From: Acetobacteraceae bacterium
Lineage (GTDB): Bacteria > Pseudomonadota > Alphaproteobacteria > Acetobacterales > Acetobacteraceae
Assembly: GCA_027306955.1 (NCBI GenBank)
Contig: DAHUXX010000295.1
Location: forward strand, 1-6,514
Reading direction: 5' to 3'
DNA length: 6,514 bases
Below, in pieces: positions 5,791 to 6,514 of this stretch. Under the pieces are notes generated by a model. The model worked only from the letters and a program-made list of their open reading frames with translations, made no database searches and was not told the DNA's origin. Made by a program: the position numbers and the translations under genes. The number at the start of each line of letters is the position of its first letter. Position 1 is the stretch's first letter.

Positions 5791-6514
5791 TTACGACTCG
5801 TGCCCTCCGTTCGCGCGTAGTGGCCGCGCCGACGTGCCCGAATGCCAGCGCACGCGGTAGAAGACCGCGCGGGCCTCCTCCTGCCGCTGCGCGTGGATGC
5901 GCACGGTCATCAGGTCCCGCCAGCTCACATAGCCGACGAGTCTTCCATCCTCGCGCGCGACCACCGGCAGATGCGCGGTGTTGAGGCGCATCATCCGCTC
6001 CGCGAGCGCGTCGGCGTATTCATCCGGGTATGCGACGCGCGGCGTCTGCCGGGCGAGCAGTTGGCCCAGCGTCGTACGACGGTGCTCGCCGGCGCGGCGC
6101 CAGCGCAGCACCAGGGGCGGATCGATGATGCCGAGCGGCCTTCTCCCGTCATCCAGTACCGGAAAGCTCGGATGCCGCGTCGCTGGGTCGGTGAGGAGGG
6201 TTGCCGCCTGGTGGAGCGTCATCGTCGCTGGCAGGGTCTCCACCTCGGTCACCATGATCTCGGCGACCCTGGTGATGGTGAAGGGATCGACGCGGTATTC
6301 GCGCTCCAGATGATGGCCGCGGCGCGCCACTTTTTCGGTGAGGATGGAGCGGCGCATCAACAGCACCGTTACCAGGTGCGCCGTGGCGCAGGCGACGATG
6401 AGCGGCAGCAGCACATGGGTGTTGCCGGTGAGCTCGACGGCGAAGAACGTCGCCGTCAGCGGGGAGCGCATCGTGCCGCCCATGGTCGCGCACATCGCCA
6501 GCAGCGGCCAGAAG
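5791..6514 (-). CDS. CLC-family chloride channel/transporter, C-terminal part with two CBS domains (partial)
   Basis: The frame is open to the right edge, so the N-terminal bulk of the transporter, including the selectivity filter and gating glutamate, lies outside. About 240 residues are visible. Counting from the Met at 6495: GGTMRSPLTATFFAVELTG (6-24) is the conserved late membrane region, a further hydrophobic helix spans about 28-46, and RRSILTEKVARRG (48-60) links to the cytosolic tail. Two CBS domains follow, about 75-132 and 143-200, the second ending in LVGYVSWRDLMTV. The tail then runs about 34 residues to a TAA stop. CLC proteins move chloride, often in exchange for protons; CBS pairs usually sense adenine nucleotides. 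In the helix leading to the tail, many CLCs have a Tyr that coordinates chloride from inside; here the aligned position appears to be Leu51 (SIL). It is first on the minus strand and may be followed by the hypothetical gene after 96 bp. Confidence 0.93.
   Translation of the reverse strand, partial: FWPLLAMCATMGGTMRSPLTATFFAVELTGNTHVLLPLIVACATAHLVTVLLMRRSILTEKVARRGHHLEREYRVDPFTITRVAEIMVTEVETLPATMTLHQAATLLTDPATRHPSFPVLDDGRRPLGIIDPPLVLRWRRAGEHRRTTLGQLLARQTPRVAYPDEYADALAERMMRLNTAHLPVVAREDGRLVGYVSWRDLMTVRIHAQRQEEARAVFYRVRWHSGTSARPLRANGGHES

Noticed and set aside
4591..5820. A 409-codon plus-strand open frame opposite the hypothetical gene
   Set aside because: The product has Arg/Gln/His-rich shadow composition and no domains. 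The minus-strand frame has more natural protein composition with clear strands and helices.

Overview
The window is very G+C-rich (well over 60% by eye) with strong G/C third-position bias, densely packed genes and no tRNA, rRNA, CRISPR array, insertion sequence or phage gene. The protein styles suggest an alphaproteobacterium, probably of the Rhodospirillales/Acetobacterales group: an EnvZ/RisS-type histidine kinase, a CLC channel with a CBS tail, and a BKACE enzyme of the 'TGAIATPSMS' type. This placement is from memory of family members and is only moderately sure.

Left block (+ strand, 126-2889). Three tightly coupled genes form a probable operon. They are a DUF849/BKACE beta-keto acid cleavage enzyme (126-1052), a zinc dipeptidase of the M19/renal dipeptidase family without a signal peptide (1055-2056), and a YeaE-like aldo/keto reductase that begins at a GTG overlapping the previous stop (2053-2889). 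The spacings are 2 bp and a 4-bp GTGA overlap. All expected catalytic residues are visible in all three enzymes. The exception is the BKACE position that reads the substrate amino group in the founding enzyme Kce, which is Ile here. The set looks like a small catabolic module of unknown substrate: hydrolysis of an amide or peptide, acetyl-CoA-dependent cleavage of a beta-keto acid, and reduction of a carbonyl.

Right block (- strand, 6514-2886). Read in transcription order it holds four things. First is the C-terminal part of a CLC-type chloride channel/transporter with two CBS domains, cut by the window edge. Second is an uncharacterised 384-residue protein (5694-4540). Third is a membrane sensor histidine kinase with no response regulator beside it (4481-3150). 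Last is the C-terminal half of a GNAT acetyltransferase (3149-2886), whose N-terminal half is missing. This remnant sits in the same reading frame as the kinase, directly after its stop codon, and meets the reductase gene tail to tail with a 4-bp overlap. A perfect 7+1+7 dyad lies just upstream of the uncharacterised gene.

No clearly new multi-gene system is visible. The points most worth following are the BKACE-M19-AKR operon with its changed specificity residue, the unknown 384-residue protein, and the GNAT remnant fused in frame behind the kinase stop.
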